Shown here in pieces: positions 17,826-26,758 of a stretch of DNA of 64,000 bases. This DNA comes from Mycobacterium malmoense. Its GTDB lineage: Bacteria > Actinomycetota > Actinomycetes > Mycobacteriales > Mycobacteriaceae. Position 1 is the stretch's first letter, and each line of letters opens with the position of its first letter. Under the pieces are notes generated by a model. That model ran no database searches. It saw only the letters and a program-made list of their open reading frames with translations, and was not told the DNA's origin. The position numbers and the translations under genes are program-made. The stretch spans positions 1,550,001-1,614,000 of the forward strand of contig NZ_CP080999.1 in the NCBI RefSeq assembly GCF_019645855.1. Direction: 5' to 3'.

Positions 17826-17873
17826 CGAGGGCGTGCAGCCGCGGATCGCGGCGAAACCACAACAGCGCGGCCA

Positions 17874-18362
17874 TCATTCGACGCGGCGGTTGAGCCGCCA
17901 GACATGGGTGGCCAGGGCGGTGGCGAAGGCGCACCACAAAGCGTACGGCGACAGCGCCAGCCCGGCCCGCCGGTCGGCCCGTGCCGTCCGGCGGGCCAGG
18001 TCGGCGCTGCTGACCGTCAGCGCGGCGGCGCCGAGCGCGGCGGCGCCGAGTTTGTGATACCGGAAGAAGAGCCAGCTCCATCCGGCGTTCAGCAGCAGGT
18101 TGAGGCCCAGCGCCGCGGCGTAGCGGCGCGCCTCGTCGCGCCGTCCGGCCGCGCGCAACCGGTCGACGGCCACCGCGGACGTGGCCGCGATGTCGCCATA
18201 AAGCGCGGTCCACACCACGGGGAAGGCGGCGCCGGGCGGCTGATATGGCGGCTTGCGAAGCCGCGAGTACCAGCCGTCTACACGCCTCGCGCTGGCGATG
18301 CTGCCGGCTCCGGCGGCCGCGGCGGCGGCGAGCGTCGTCGCGGCCAGTACTGACCTGTTCAT
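17874..18362 (-). CDS. TspO/MBR tryptophan-rich sensory protein
   Basis: A 162-residue integral membrane protein with five predicted helices. Hallmarks of TspO are present: KPPYQPPGAAFPVVWTALY (first half, about 37-55), NLLLNAGWSWLFF and the LSPYALWCAFATAL block. TspO proteins bind porphyrins and related ligands and are linked to oxidative stress and outer-membrane regulation in bacteria. To my knowledge M. tuberculosis lacks this gene at this place, so it is an accessory gene inside the glucan cluster. ATG 18362 follows GGAG. It is convergent with the acetyltransferase. Confidence 0.93.
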   Translation of the reverse strand: MNRSVLAATTLAAAAAAGAGSIASARRVDGWYSRLRKPPYQPPGAAFPVVWTALYGDIAATSAVAVDRLRAAGRRDEARRYAAALGLNLLLNAGWSWLFFRYHKLGAAALGAAALTVSSADLARRTARADRRAGLALSPYALWCAFATALATHVWRLNRRVE

Positions 18363-18913
18363 CCTGCGCTCCGTTCTGTTGGGTCAACCCTACTGGCGCT
18401 CAACGGCTTTGGCGTGTGGCGGTGTCGGTGGACCACGCGCGTGCTCTTCTAGGCATTTCAGTAACGTAACCATTAATCGGAAGAACAAAACCGCCCGCCG
18501 TTTCGTGGTAGGCGAGATGCAACCGGCGGTCGTGGAGTTGAGGGACCGGGCAGGAGGGGGCCGCGGCAACGTGCGGGGCATGCGCGAGGGCCCACGCCGA
18601 CACGGGAATACCGACATGGCCGAGCCGGAAAAGCCGCGGGCACAGACCAATTCGTTTGGGACCCGGTGGTGGTAACCGCCGGGTCGCGCGCCGTTTGCCC
18701 CGACGTCGATCGGGGTATGCGCGGCGTCCGGGACCCTCCGAGATCACTGGCTGGGCCGGTGAGCTATTTTGTCGGTCGGCCCACCATGCGATGCCATTAC
18801 CGCGGTGAGTATGGCAGCCTAAGCGACGTAAGTATCAGTCATCAGCAACCGCTACATCGGCGCGGTCTGAAGAACGACCGGCGGCTGTGCCTCGGCAAAC
18901 CCGCGGGTATGGA
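18363..18913. other. 551-base intergenic region between tspO and the diguanylate cyclase gene
   Basis: No gene I can support. It is less GC-rich than its surroundings near 18460-18490. GACCCGG (18660-18666) and CCGGGTC (18679-18685) form a 7-bp hairpin. A 52-codon frame from ATG 18517 to TAA 18675 has a weak ribosome site and a composition unlike its neighbours, so I do not call it. The region should hold the promoters of the two divergent flanking genes. Confidence 0.5.
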
Positions 18914-20008
18914 ATGTCGATGGTGAGACAATCGGATCAGTATGACTGGCTCAGTGCCTACCTGAAGGGTCGTGGCCTCCAGCCGGTCTGGCGCTGGGCA
19001 ACGTTCGGCTCCACCGCATCACAGGCCGCGCTGCCGCTCGTCATGCTCTACACTCCCGCCGGCCCCGACCACCCGACGTCGAGAGCGGTGGCGGTCGCCG
19101 CGGCGGCGTTCGGGGGCGCCGCCGCGATGCTATGGCTGCTGCGCTGGCCCACGCGGCGACAGTCGATCCTCTACTCGTTGGGGGCAACCGCCGCCATCGC
19201 CGCCACGTGTTTGTCGCTGTCGAACCCTTATGCGGGATTGATGGGATGCGCGACCTTCGCCATCCTGGGTGGTTTCGTCGCCTACTTTCACGCCGTTGGC
19301 TACATGCTTGCCAACTTCGGGGTGGCCGCAGCCTGCGCGGCGATCCTGTCGCATCGACTCCTGGCGGCGACCGGCGACGTCGCCCTGACCGGTGCGAGCC
19401 TGATCACCGTGGGGGCGCTGAACGTTGGCGTGCCGTTCGGAATTCAATCGTTGGTGCATACGTTGCGAAGCGACCTACGGAGTTCCGAGCGTGATCCACT
19501 CACCGGCCTGCATAACCGGCGCTCGTTCTACGACTCCGTCTACGAACTGATGATGCTTCACCACCGCTCGCCGGGCACATATCTCGTGGTCGCGGTGATC
19601 GACCTCGACAACTTCAAGCGACTCAACGACACCCGCGGCCACGCGGCCGGCGACCAGGCCCTGGTCGCCGTCGCCGGGGCGCTTCAAGCAAACTGCCGCT
19701 CTACGGCCGTCGTCGGTCGCACCGGTGGAGAAGAATTCGTGGTCGCCGACACCGACACCAGGCCCGACCCCGCGCAGATGGCCGAACGACTTCGCCGGGC
19801 GATAGCCGCGATCCCCTTCCAGGTCACCGCGAGCATCGGCACCTCGAGCGTCCCGCTCGACGCCGGCGCGACCGTCGCCAACACCCGGCTCATCGACGAC
19901 CTGATCAGCACGTCGGACGCGGCGATGTACGAGGCCAAACACGCTGGGGGCAACCGGGTTTGCCATCACTCGAAGTTGGAACCCCGGCGCGGAGGACGGC
20001 CGGGCTAA
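18914..20008 (+). CDS. membrane diguanylate cyclase (GGEEF)
   Basis: About 364 residues. Roughly six hydrophobic segments (about 25-180) form an MASE-like membrane sensor, followed by a GGDEF domain with the metal-binding VIDLDNFKRLND block (about 228-239) and active-site GGEEF at 271-275. It should make cyclic di-GMP from two GTP. The allosteric RxxD site that usually lies upstream reads RSTA (262-265), so product inhibition by that site is probably lost. No EAL domain. Start uncertain: ATG 18914, ATG 18920 and GTG 18887 are in frame and none has a strong ribosome site. Its stop overlaps the convergent glucosyltransferase stop by four bases. Confidence 0.9.
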   Translation: MSMVRQSDQYDWLSAYLKGRGLQPVWRWATFGSTASQAALPLVMLYTPAGPDHPTSRAVAVAAAAFGGAAAMLWLLRWPTRRQSILYSLGATAAIAATCLSLSNPYAGLMGCATFAILGGFVAYFHAVGYMLANFGVAAACAAILSHRLLAATGDVALTGASLITVGALNVGVPFGIQSLVHTLRSDLRSSERDPLTGLHNRRSFYDSVYELMMLHHRSPGTYLVVAVIDLDNFKRLNDTRGHAAGDQALVAVAGALQANCRSTAVVGRTGGEEFVVADTDTRPDPAQMAERLRRAIAAIPFQVTASIGTSSVPLDAGATVANTRLIDDLISTSDAAMYEAKHAGGNRVCHHSKLEPRRGGRPG

Positions 20009-21228
20009 CGGTCTGGCAGTGCGTGCTCGACGATGGGCAGCCGTGGCAGCGGCTGCCTTTCGCGGCGCTTGGCCGCCAGGTACACCTGCGCGGTCTGGCC
20101 GGCCACCGCCTGCCAATCGAAGTCCGAGGTGAGCCGTTCGCGGGCGGCGCGGGCGCGCCGCTGCGCGGCGTCGGGATCGTCGAGCACGCTGCGCACCGCC
20201 GAGGCCAGCGCCGCCACGTCGCGCGGCGGGCACGACACGCCGGTCTGCCCGTCGATCACCGCCTCGCCCAGGCCGCCGATGTTCGAGGTCACCAGCGGGG
20301 TGCCGGCCGCGGCGGCCTCCAGGGCGGCGAGCCCGAACGGCTCGTAGTGGCTGGGCAGCACCGCCGCGTCGGCCCGGTGCAGCACCGCCAGCAGCTCGGC
20401 GTGGTCGAGGTGTCCGACGAACCGAGTTGCCTTGAGCACCTTGTGCTTACGGGCCTGGCCGACGAGCCAGTCCTGCTGGGTGCCGTCGCCGGCGATGGTC
20501 AGCGTGGTCCCCGGGTGGGTGCGCCTGATCCGCGGCAGCGCCGCGATGACGTCGTGCACGCCCTTCTCGTACTCCAGCCGCCCGAGGTAGAGCAGTTCGG
20601 CCGGCCCGGTGCGCGGCCGGCGGGCCGCGAAGGGCCAGCGCGCCGCGTCGATGCCGTTGCGGATCACGGTGATCTCGGCCAGGCCGGGGCCGAACAGTTC
20701 GGTGATCTCGTCGGCCATCGACACCGAACACGTGATCAGCGAATCGGATTCGCGCACCAGCCACGACTCGACCGCGTGCACCTGACGGCTGAGCGCCCCG
20801 GTGACCCAGCCGGAATGGCGACCGGCTTCCGTCGCGTGAATCGTGGAAACCATTGGCACGTCGTAGAATTGGGCGAGCGCGATGGCCGGGTGGGCCACCA
20901 GCCAGTCGTGTGCGTGCACGACGTCGGGGGTGAAATCCAGCGACAGGCCGGCGCGGATCATCGAGTGACCCATCGCCAGGGTCCAGGCCATCATGTCGCT
21001 GCCGAAGGTGAATTCGTGTGGATCATGCGCGGCCGCGATCACCCGGACGCCCTCGGCGACCTCGTCGGACGACGGATGGCTGCTGGGATCGGTGCCCGAG
21101 GGTCGCCGGGACAGGACGACGACGTCGTGACCGGCGGCGGCCAGCGCCGTCGACAGGTGATGCACGTGGCGGCCCAGCCCGCCGATCACCACCGGCGGGT
21201 ACTCCCACGACACCATGAGGATCTTCAC
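20005..21228 (-). CDS. alpha-1,4-glucosyltransferase, GT4 family (methylglucose lipopolysaccharide/glycogen)
   Basis: A 407-residue GT-B fold enzyme. The N-terminus MVSWEYPPVVIGGLGRH is the donor/acceptor glycine loop of glycogen synthase-like GT4 enzymes, and the C-terminal EPFGLAALEA motif is the EX7E nucleotide-sugar site. Its M. tuberculosis counterpart Rv3032 elongates alpha-1,4-glucans for methylglucose lipopolysaccharide and contributes to glycogen. GTG 21228 follows GAGG and matches the start of Rv3032. It lies 109 bases downstream of the GH57 gene in the same direction, with a palindrome between. Confidence 0.93.
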   Translation of the reverse strand: MKILMVSWEYPPVVIGGLGRHVHHLSTALAAAGHDVVVLSRRPSGTDPSSHPSSDEVAEGVRVIAAAHDPHEFTFGSDMMAWTLAMGHSMIRAGLSLDFTPDVVHAHDWLVAHPAIALAQFYDVPMVSTIHATEAGRHSGWVTGALSRQVHAVESWLVRESDSLITCSVSMADEITELFGPGLAEITVIRNGIDAARWPFAARRPRTGPAELLYLGRLEYEKGVHDVIAALPRIRRTHPGTTLTIAGDGTQQDWLVGQARKHKVLKATRFVGHLDHAELLAVLHRADAAVLPSHYEPFGLAALEAAAAGTPLVTSNIGGLGEAVIDGQTGVSCPPRDVAALASAVRSVLDDPDAAQRRARAARERLTSDFDWQAVAGQTAQVYLAAKRRERQPLPRLPIVEHALPDR

Positions 21229-21261
21229 GGGCGCCTCGTCCGCCGCCCGGAAAAACTGCGT

Positions 21262-21323
21262 CGCGAGCGTGCGCAGAATGCCGGGCCACGCGGCGTGTCC
21301 CCGTACAAACACGCACGCTCGCG
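21262..21323. repeat. extragenic inverted repeat, family E
   Basis: Perfect 12-bp arms CGCGAGCGTGCG (21262-21273) and CGCACGCTCGCG (21312-21323) enclose a 38-base interior, in the space between the GH57 stop and the glucosyltransferase start. It could limit read-through from the upstream genes. I recall similar palindromes in other mycobacterial genomes but cannot check. Confidence 0.7.
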
Positions 21324-21337
21324 GGGAAAGTGGCGCC

Positions 21338-22918
21338 TCACCGGGGCAGCCTGCGTGCGTCTAGGGCGCCGAACAGGCCGTCGGCGCGGTTCCAGCCGTC
21401 GGCCAGCCGTTGGGCGGTGTCGCGCCGGCCCGAGGCCAGCGCCCCGGCGATCTCCCGGGTGGCGTGGGCGTGCAGGTGGGCACGGTAACGGGCGTAGTCG
21501 GCGGCCGAGTCCTTGCTGACCATGAACGGCCAGTCGCTGGACACCGTGAGCAGGGTCTCGCGCAGGATCTGGTCGGCGACGTGGTCGCGGGGGAGCGGCC
21601 CATCCAGGGACGCCGTCTGCGACAGCGCCTTGTCGACGGTGCTCAGCGCGGTGTCGACGACCTCGGTGTTGAGCTGGACCAGGTCGGCCACCTTGTCGCC
21701 GGCCCACACCTGCCAGTCCTTCCCCGAACCCCACGAGCTCGGTGGCAGGGCGACGGGATCGCCGACGAATCCGTCGGCGATGGCGTCGCTCAGCGTGCCC
21801 ACCCGCACGCCGGCCGCGGGCAACGCGCGCAGCACCCGCTGCAGCCACGTCGGGCCCTCGTACCACCAGTGGCCGAACAGCTCGGTGTCGAACGCGGCGA
21901 CCACGTGGGCGGGCCGCCCGATGCGCTCGGACTCGCTCAGCAACCGGTCGCGGACCAGGTCGACGAAGTCGGCGACGTGGGCGTCGACCGCGTGGTCGGC
22001 GCGGTCGGGATCGTAGGGGGCCTTGGCCTCCGACGGCACGTTGCGGCCGGTGACCCGGGCCGGCTTGAGCCCGGTCAGGTGGTCGTACGTGTGGAAGTCG
22101 CGGTAGGCGGCGTGCCCCGGGTAGCCGGATTTCGGCGACCACACCCGGTAGCTGACCTGTAGGTCGCGCCCGAACGCGACGACGTCGGTGTCGCCGACGG
22201 GCCGGCCCAGGGCGGTGTCGCCGTGCAGCGACGGGCCGTCGACCATGAAGTGTGTGACGCCCGCGGCGGCGTAGTCGTTTTCCAGGCCGGGGGCGTAGGC
22301 GCACTCGGGCGCCCAGATGCCGATGGGGCGTTCCGACAGCCGCAGCTCAGCGTCGGCCAGGCCCTCGCGCAGCGCGAACTCGCGCAGCCGCGGCGCCAGC
22401 AGCGGCTGGAACGGGTGGGCCAGCGGGCCGCCGAGCAGCTCCACCGTGCCGGCGTCGATCAGGCTACGCAGCAGCGGGCTGCCCCCGTGCCGCCACAGGG
22501 TGCCGAAGTCGTCCAGCGCTTGATCCGCCTCCGCCTCCTCGCGAATCCCGAAGGCCCGCAACGCTTCCGGTGCACACGACTGGTAGCCGGCCGACTTAGA
22601 CGTGGGAGCCCCACGCACGCTGGCGGCCTCGGCCGCCCGCAGCCGCCAGTTGGCCAGCCAGTGATGCATGCCGTCGAGGCAGTACGGGTCGTCGAGCTGG
22701 GCGTTGACCACCGGGGTGACGCCGAGCGTGATCAGCCGGTGCCGATCCTCGTCGGCCAAGCTGCGCAGCACCCGCAGCAGCGGCAGGTAGGCCGCCGCCC
22801 ACGACTGGTAGAGCCATTCCTCGCCGACCGGCCAGCGGCCGTGGTGGGCCAGCCACGGCAGGTGGGTGTGCAACACCAGGGTGAACATGCCGGGCACGCG
22901 GCCGGAGGGCGCGCTCAC
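21338..22918 (-). CDS. GH57 family glucan branching enzyme
   Basis: A 526-residue glycoside hydrolase family 57 enzyme. HTHLPWLAHHGRWPVGEEW is the first conserved GH57 region; catalytic nucleophile E205 sits in IWAPECAYAPG and acid/base D344 in FDTELFGHWW; a C-terminal helical part follows. GH57 branching enzymes make alpha-1,6 branches in alpha-glucans. The M. tuberculosis counterpart Rv3031 is assigned to methylglucose lipopolysaccharide synthesis. GTG 22918 overlaps the upstream methyltransferase stop as GTGA, so the two are translationally coupled. Confidence 0.93.
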   Translation of the reverse strand: MSAPSGRVPGMFTLVLHTHLPWLAHHGRWPVGEEWLYQSWAAAYLPLLRVLRSLADEDRHRLITLGVTPVVNAQLDDPYCLDGMHHWLANWRLRAAEAASVRGAPTSKSAGYQSCAPEALRAFGIREEAEADQALDDFGTLWRHGGSPLLRSLIDAGTVELLGGPLAHPFQPLLAPRLREFALREGLADAELRLSERPIGIWAPECAYAPGLENDYAAAGVTHFMVDGPSLHGDTALGRPVGDTDVVAFGRDLQVSYRVWSPKSGYPGHAAYRDFHTYDHLTGLKPARVTGRNVPSEAKAPYDPDRADHAVDAHVADFVDLVRDRLLSESERIGRPAHVVAAFDTELFGHWWYEGPTWLQRVLRALPAAGVRVGTLSDAIADGFVGDPVALPPSSWGSGKDWQVWAGDKVADLVQLNTEVVDTALSTVDKALSQTASLDGPLPRDHVADQILRETLLTVSSDWPFMVSKDSAADYARYRAHLHAHATREIAGALASGRRDTAQRLADGWNRADGLFGALDARRLPR

Positions 22919-23727
22919 GGCCGCACCGCGATCGCGATCAGGTCCAGGCTGTCGTCGATGTCACGGTCGGCGGCGTCGAGGAGGTCGAAGTCGTCGGTGG
23001 TGACCGCGGCGACGTCGGCCGCCAGCTCGGGCGGCCACGGCGTATCGGGGTCAGCGGCCATTGCCCGCGCGATCTGCGCGTCGATGATGGACCCACCGTG
23101 GCGGGCATCCATCTCTTGCAGCCGCGGCCCGTGAAACAGCCCGCACATGGACACGTCGGAAAAACCCGCGTCGACCAGCAGCTCGGTCAGCTCGTCGGCG
23201 TTGAGTTCGCGGGTGTGAAACGGGTTGATCGGCGTGTCGCGGCCCGGTGAGAAGGTGATCCGGTTGGGCGTGGACACCATCAGCACCCCCGAGGGGCGCA
23301 GCACCCGGGCGCACTCGGCCACGAACTGTGACTGGTCCCACAGGTGCTCGATGACCTGGAAGTTCACCACCACGTCCACCGACGCGTCGGGCAGCGGCAG
23401 CTCGGCCAGGTTGGCCCGCATGACCTCGACCCGCGGGTAGCGGCCGCGGACGTGGGCCACCGTGGCCGCGTCGTAATCCACCGCGACGACCCGGCGGGCG
23501 ACGCCGGCGATCAGGTCGGCGCCGTAACCTTCGCCACATCCGGCCTCGAGCACCTCGCGGCCCGCGCAGCGCGGCGCCAGCCGCTGGTAGACGACCTGGT
23601 GGCGGCGAAACCAGTAGTTCTCGACATCCAGGTCGGGGATGGTGCGCTCGCCCGTCAGCGTCAACACCGCGTCAACCGAGGTGTCGTCGGGGACGTGCTG
23701 GGGACCGTCGGGCAGGGATGCGCTCAT
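22915..23727 (-). CDS. SAM-dependent methyltransferase of the methylglucose lipopolysaccharide cluster
   Basis: A 270-residue methyltransferase with motif I EAGCGEGYGADL (about 62-73), an acidic second strand (VVAVDYDAA) and VNFQVIEHLWD. It matches Rv3030, proposed to methylate glucose units of the cytosolic lipopolysaccharide. ATG 23727 is ten bases after TAGCCT (23743-23738, minus strand), so the mRNA has almost no leader. First gene of the minus-strand run methyltransferase-GH57-GT4. Methyl acceptor position is not visible from sequence. Confidence 0.9.
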   Translation of the reverse strand: MSASLPDGPQHVPDDTSVDAVLTLTGERTIPDLDVENYWFRRHQVVYQRLAPRCAGREVLEAGCGEGYGADLIAGVARRVVAVDYDAATVAHVRGRYPRVEVMRANLAELPLPDASVDVVVNFQVIEHLWDQSQFVAECARVLRPSGVLMVSTPNRITFSPGRDTPINPFHTRELNADELTELLVDAGFSDVSMCGLFHGPRLQEMDARHGGSIIDAQIARAMAADPDTPWPPELAADVAAVTTDDFDLLDAADRDIDDSLDLIAIAVRP

Positions 23728-23800
23728 TGCATTAGGCAGGCTAACGCGAAGTGTCCGATTCGCGAACCGGGCCGCAAGAACGTGCACTACCACCCGCCGC

Positions 23801-23911
23801 TATGGTGTGAGAGCAGACCGCACAAAGTTACCGGGCAGTAATACGGCCGTGCGTTGCGAAAACGCGTACCAGGTCTCGCAGTCGGGACTGCGGGACTCCT
23901 TCGAGGAGGAC
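23801..23911 (+). promoter_or_regulatory. etfBA promoter and leader
   Basis: TATGGT at 23801-23806 is a candidate -10 box, giving a leader of roughly 110 bases. Within it are TTAC-CGGGCA-GTAA (23828-23841) and a palindrome CGCAGTC-GG-GACTGCG (23877-23892), then GAGGAGGA (23904-23911), a strong ribosome site for etfB though 11 bases from the ATG. The palindromes could be operator or leader hairpin; no known motif is recognised. Confidence 0.4.
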
Positions 23912-23922
23912 GAACCACACTC

Positions 23923-24723
23923 ATGACGAACATCGTGGTCCTGATCAAGCAGGTCCCAGACACCTGGTCGGAGCGCAAGCTCACCGACGGCGATTACACG
24001 CTGGACCGCGAGGCCGCCGACGCGGTGCTGGACGAGATCAACGAGCGCGCCGTGGAAGAGGCGCTGCAGATCCGGGAAAAGGAAGCCGCCGACGGCGTCG
24101 AGGGCTCGGTGACCGTGCTGACCGCGGGACCCGAACGCGCCACCGAGGCGATCCGCAAGGCCCTGTCCATGGGCGCCGACAAGGCCGTCCACCTCAAGGA
24201 CGACGGCATGCACGGCTCGGATCTGATCCAGACCGGCTGGGCGCTGGCGCGCGCGCTGGGCACCATCGAGGGCACCGAGCTGGTGATCGCCGGCAACGAA
24301 GCCACCGACGGTGTGGGCGGCGCGGTGCCGGCCGTCATCGCCGAATACCTGGGCCTGCCGCAGCTCACCCACCTGCGGAAGCTGTCGGTCGAGGGCGGCA
24401 AGGTCACCGGCGAGCGGGAGACCGACGAGGGCGTCTTCACCCTCGAGGCCACCCTGCCCGCGGTGGTGAGCGTGACCGAGAAGATCAACGAGCCGCGCTT
24501 CCCGTCCTTCAAGGGCATCATGGCCGCCAAGAAGAAAGAGGTCACGGTGCTGACCCTGGCCGAGATCGGTGTCGAGGCCGACGAGGTTGGGCTGGCCAAT
24601 GCTGGGTCCACCGTGCTGTCCTCAACGCCTAAGCCGCCCAAGACCGCGGGTGAGAAGGTCGCCGACGAGGGTGAGGGCGGCAACCAGATCGCGCAGTACC
24701 TGGTGGCCCAGAAAATCATCTAA
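23923..24723 (+). CDS. etfB: electron transfer flavoprotein beta subunit
   Basis: A 266-residue ETF beta subunit (FixA) that binds AMP and, with EtfA, takes electrons from acyl-CoA dehydrogenases; in mycobacteria they pass to the membrane reductase EtfD. Family features seen are the N-terminal IVVLIKQVPDT, the adenine-site segment GNEATDG at about 122-128, and an interaction loop before the C-terminal QYLVAQKII. Start ATG 23923 has GAGGAGGA upstream. Co-transcribed with etfA, 54 bases downstream. Confidence 0.96.
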   Translation: MTNIVVLIKQVPDTWSERKLTDGDYTLDREAADAVLDEINERAVEEALQIREKEAADGVEGSVTVLTAGPERATEAIRKALSMGADKAVHLKDDGMHGSDLIQTGWALARALGTIEGTELVIAGNEATDGVGGAVPAVIAEYLGLPQLTHLRKLSVEGGKVTGERETDEGVFTLEATLPAVVSVTEKINEPRFPSFKGIMAAKKKEVTVLTLAEIGVEADEVGLANAGSTVLSSTPKPPKTAGEKVADEGEGGNQIAQYLVAQKII

Positions 24724-24777
24724 CGCCCCATCTATCTCAAACGGTCCCCCCACATCACGAGAAGAGCGACATAACCC

Positions 24778-25734
24778 ATGGCTGAAGTTTTGGTGCTCGT
24801 CGAGCACGCTGAAGGCGCGCTGAAGAAGGTCACCGCCGAATTGATCACCGCCGCCCGTGCGCTGGGCGAGCCGGCCGCCGTCGTGGTCGGCGCGCCGGGC
24901 ACGGCGGCACCGCTGGTGGACGGGCTGAAGGAGGCCGGCGCCGCCAAGGTCTACGTCGCCGAGTCCGACGACGTCGACAAGTACCTGATCACCCCGGTGG
25001 TCGACGTGCTGGCCGCGCTGGCCGAACAGAACACGCCCGCCGCCGTGTTGCTGGCCGCCAGCGCCGACGGCAAGGAGATCGCCGGCCGGCTCGCGGCCCG
25101 GATCGGATCGGGCCTGCTGGTCGACGTGGTGGACGTCCGAGAAGGGGCAGTGGGCGTCCATAGCATCTTCGGTGGCGCGTTCACCGTGGAGGCGCAGGCC
25201 AACGGCGACACCCCGGTGATCACGGTGCGGGCCGGTGCCGTCGACGCGGAGCCCCAGGCCGCCGCGGGTGAGCAGGTCGCCGTCGAGGTGCCCGCGCCCG
25301 CCGAGAACGCGACCAAGATCACCGCCCGCGAGCCCGCCGTCGCCGGCGATCGCCCGGAGCTCACCGAGGCCACCATCGTGGTGTCCGGTGGCCGCGGCGT
25401 CGGCAGCGCGGAGAACTTCAGCGTGGTCGAGGCGCTGGCCGACTCGCTGGGGGCGGCCGTCGGGGCGTCGCGCGCCGCCGTCGACTCGGGCTACTACCCG
25501 GGCCAGTTCCAGGTCGGCCAGACCGGCAAGACGGTGTCGCCGCAGCTCTACATCGCGCTGGGCATCTCCGGGGCGATCCAGCACCGCGCGGGCATGCAGA
25601 CCTCGAAGACCATCGTCGCGGTCAACAAGGACGAAGAGGCGCCAATCTTCGAGATCGCCGACTACGGCGTGATCGGTGACCTGTTCAAGGTCGCCCCGCA
25701 GCTGACCGACGCGATCAAGGCCCGCAAGGGCTGA
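24778..25734 (+). CDS. etfA: electron transfer flavoprotein alpha subunit
   Basis: A 318-residue ETF alpha subunit (FixB). The C-terminal half carries the FAD-binding signature: SGGRGVGSAENF (about 201-212), GASRAAVDSGY and GQTGKTVSPQLYIALGISGA shown here in part as GQTGKTVSPQLY. Forms a heterodimer with EtfB for beta-oxidation electrons. A GC-rich hairpin 5 bases after the stop probably ends the operon. Confidence 0.96.
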   Translation: MAEVLVLVEHAEGALKKVTAELITAARALGEPAAVVVGAPGTAAPLVDGLKEAGAAKVYVAESDDVDKYLITPVVDVLAALAEQNTPAAVLLAASADGKEIAGRLAARIGSGLLVDVVDVREGAVGVHSIFGGAFTVEAQANGDTPVITVRAGAVDAEPQAAAGEQVAVEVPAPAENATKITAREPAVAGDRPELTEATIVVSGGRGVGSAENFSVVEALADSLGAAVGASRAAVDSGYYPGQFQVGQTGKTVSPQLYIALGISGAIQHRAGMQTSKTIVAVNKDEEAPIFEIADYGVIGDLFKVAPQLTDAIKARKG

Positions 25735-25738
25735 CAAC

Positions 25739-25765
25739 GCGCGCCAAGGGGCGCGCCTTGCGCGC
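25739..25765 (+). terminator. hairpin terminator candidate after etfA
   Basis: GCGCGCCAAGG (25739-25749) pairs with CCTTGCGCGC (25756-25765) with one bulged C and a six-base loop, beginning five bases after the etfA stop. There is no T tract, as is common for mycobacterial terminators. Confidence 0.55.
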
Positions 25766-25921
25766 ACAGCCACACCCAACTCCCCGGTGACTCGAGTGAC
25801 GGATGGGACGTCGCGAGCGCCGTGAGCTAGGCCCCGGCCAGCCACATTTCGTCATCTGACGTGCACCGACACGTCACAGCGGCGATGCCGATTAGCTCAT
25901 CGACTGCGACACGTTGGTGGC

Positions 25922-26758
25922 ATGAGCATTGCTTCCGTCCTGATACCCAGCGATAAGCCGGACGGCGCGGTGACCAGCTCGTCCGGGCCGCGCTATTCGC
26001 TGTTGCTGTCCACCGACCCCGGCCTGATCGAGGCGGCGCAGCGGCTCCGGTACGACGTGTTCGCCAGCACACCCGGCTTCACCCTCCCGGCGACGGGGCA
26101 CCGCGACGTCGACCGGTTCGACGAATACTGCGACCACCTACTGGTCCGCGACGACGACAGCGGCGAGCTGGTGGGGTGCTACCGGATGCTGGCGCCCGCC
26201 GGTGCGATCGCCGCCGGAGGCCTCTACACCGCGACCGAATTCGACGTCCGCGCCTTCGACCCGCTGCGGCCGTCGCTGGTGGAGATGGGACGCGCGGTGG
26301 TGCGGGACGGTCACCGCAACGGCGGAGTGGTGCTGTTGATGTGGGCGGGCATCCTGGCCTACCTGGACCGCTGCGGCTACGACTACGTGACCGGCTGCGT
26401 GTCGGTGCCCATCGGCGGCGACGCTGACGTTCCGGGCGGCCAGCTGCGCGGCGTCCGCGACTTCGTCCTGAACCGTCACGCCGCGCCGCCCCAGTACCGG
26501 GTGCGGCCCCACCGGCCGGTGCGCGTAAACGGGCGGGCCCTCGACGACATCCCCGCGCCGCCGCGGCCGTCGGTTCCGCCGCTCATGCGCGGCTACCTGA
26601 GGCTGGGCGCCCAGGTCTGCGGGGAGCCGGCGCACGACCCGGACTTCGGTGTGGGCGACTTCTGCGTGCTGCTGGACAAACGACGCGCCGATACCCGATA
26701 TCTGACGAGGCTGCGGTCGGTATCGGCCGCGACCGAGATGGCGGGCGGCGCGCGATGA
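25922..26758 (+). CDS. OlsB-like GNAT-fold N-acyltransferase
   Basis: A 278-residue member of the hemolysin-like/ornithine-ACP N-acyltransferase family (COG3176; Rv3027c). The N-terminal RLRYDVF, then CDHLLVRD, the acyl-donor segment SLVEMGRAVVRDGHRNG (about 119-135) and LMWAGILAYL are the hallmarks. OlsB enzymes attach a 3-hydroxyacyl chain to ornithine. ATG overlap (ATGA) couples it to a PlsC/OlsA-type acyltransferase, which is the order of ornithine-lipid genes elsewhere. An acyl-glycine or other amino-acid substrate is equally possible. Confidence 0.85.
   Translation: MSIASVLIPSDKPDGAVTSSSGPRYSLLLSTDPGLIEAAQRLRYDVFASTPGFTLPATGHRDVDRFDEYCDHLLVRDDDSGELVGCYRMLAPAGAIAAGGLYTATEFDVRAFDPLRPSLVEMGRAVVRDGHRNGGVVLLMWAGILAYLDRCGYDYVTGCVSVPIGGDADVPGGQLRGVRDFVLNRHAAPPQYRVRPHRPVRVNGRALDDIPAPPRPSVPPLMRGYLRLGAQVCGEPAHDPDFGVGDFCVLLDKRRADTRYLTRLRSVSAATEMAGGAR

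Noticed and set aside
18517..18675. Possible 52-residue small protein in the tspO-cyclase gap
   Set aside because: Weak ribosome site, Arg/Gly-rich composition without hydrophobic pattern, and no recognisable motif.
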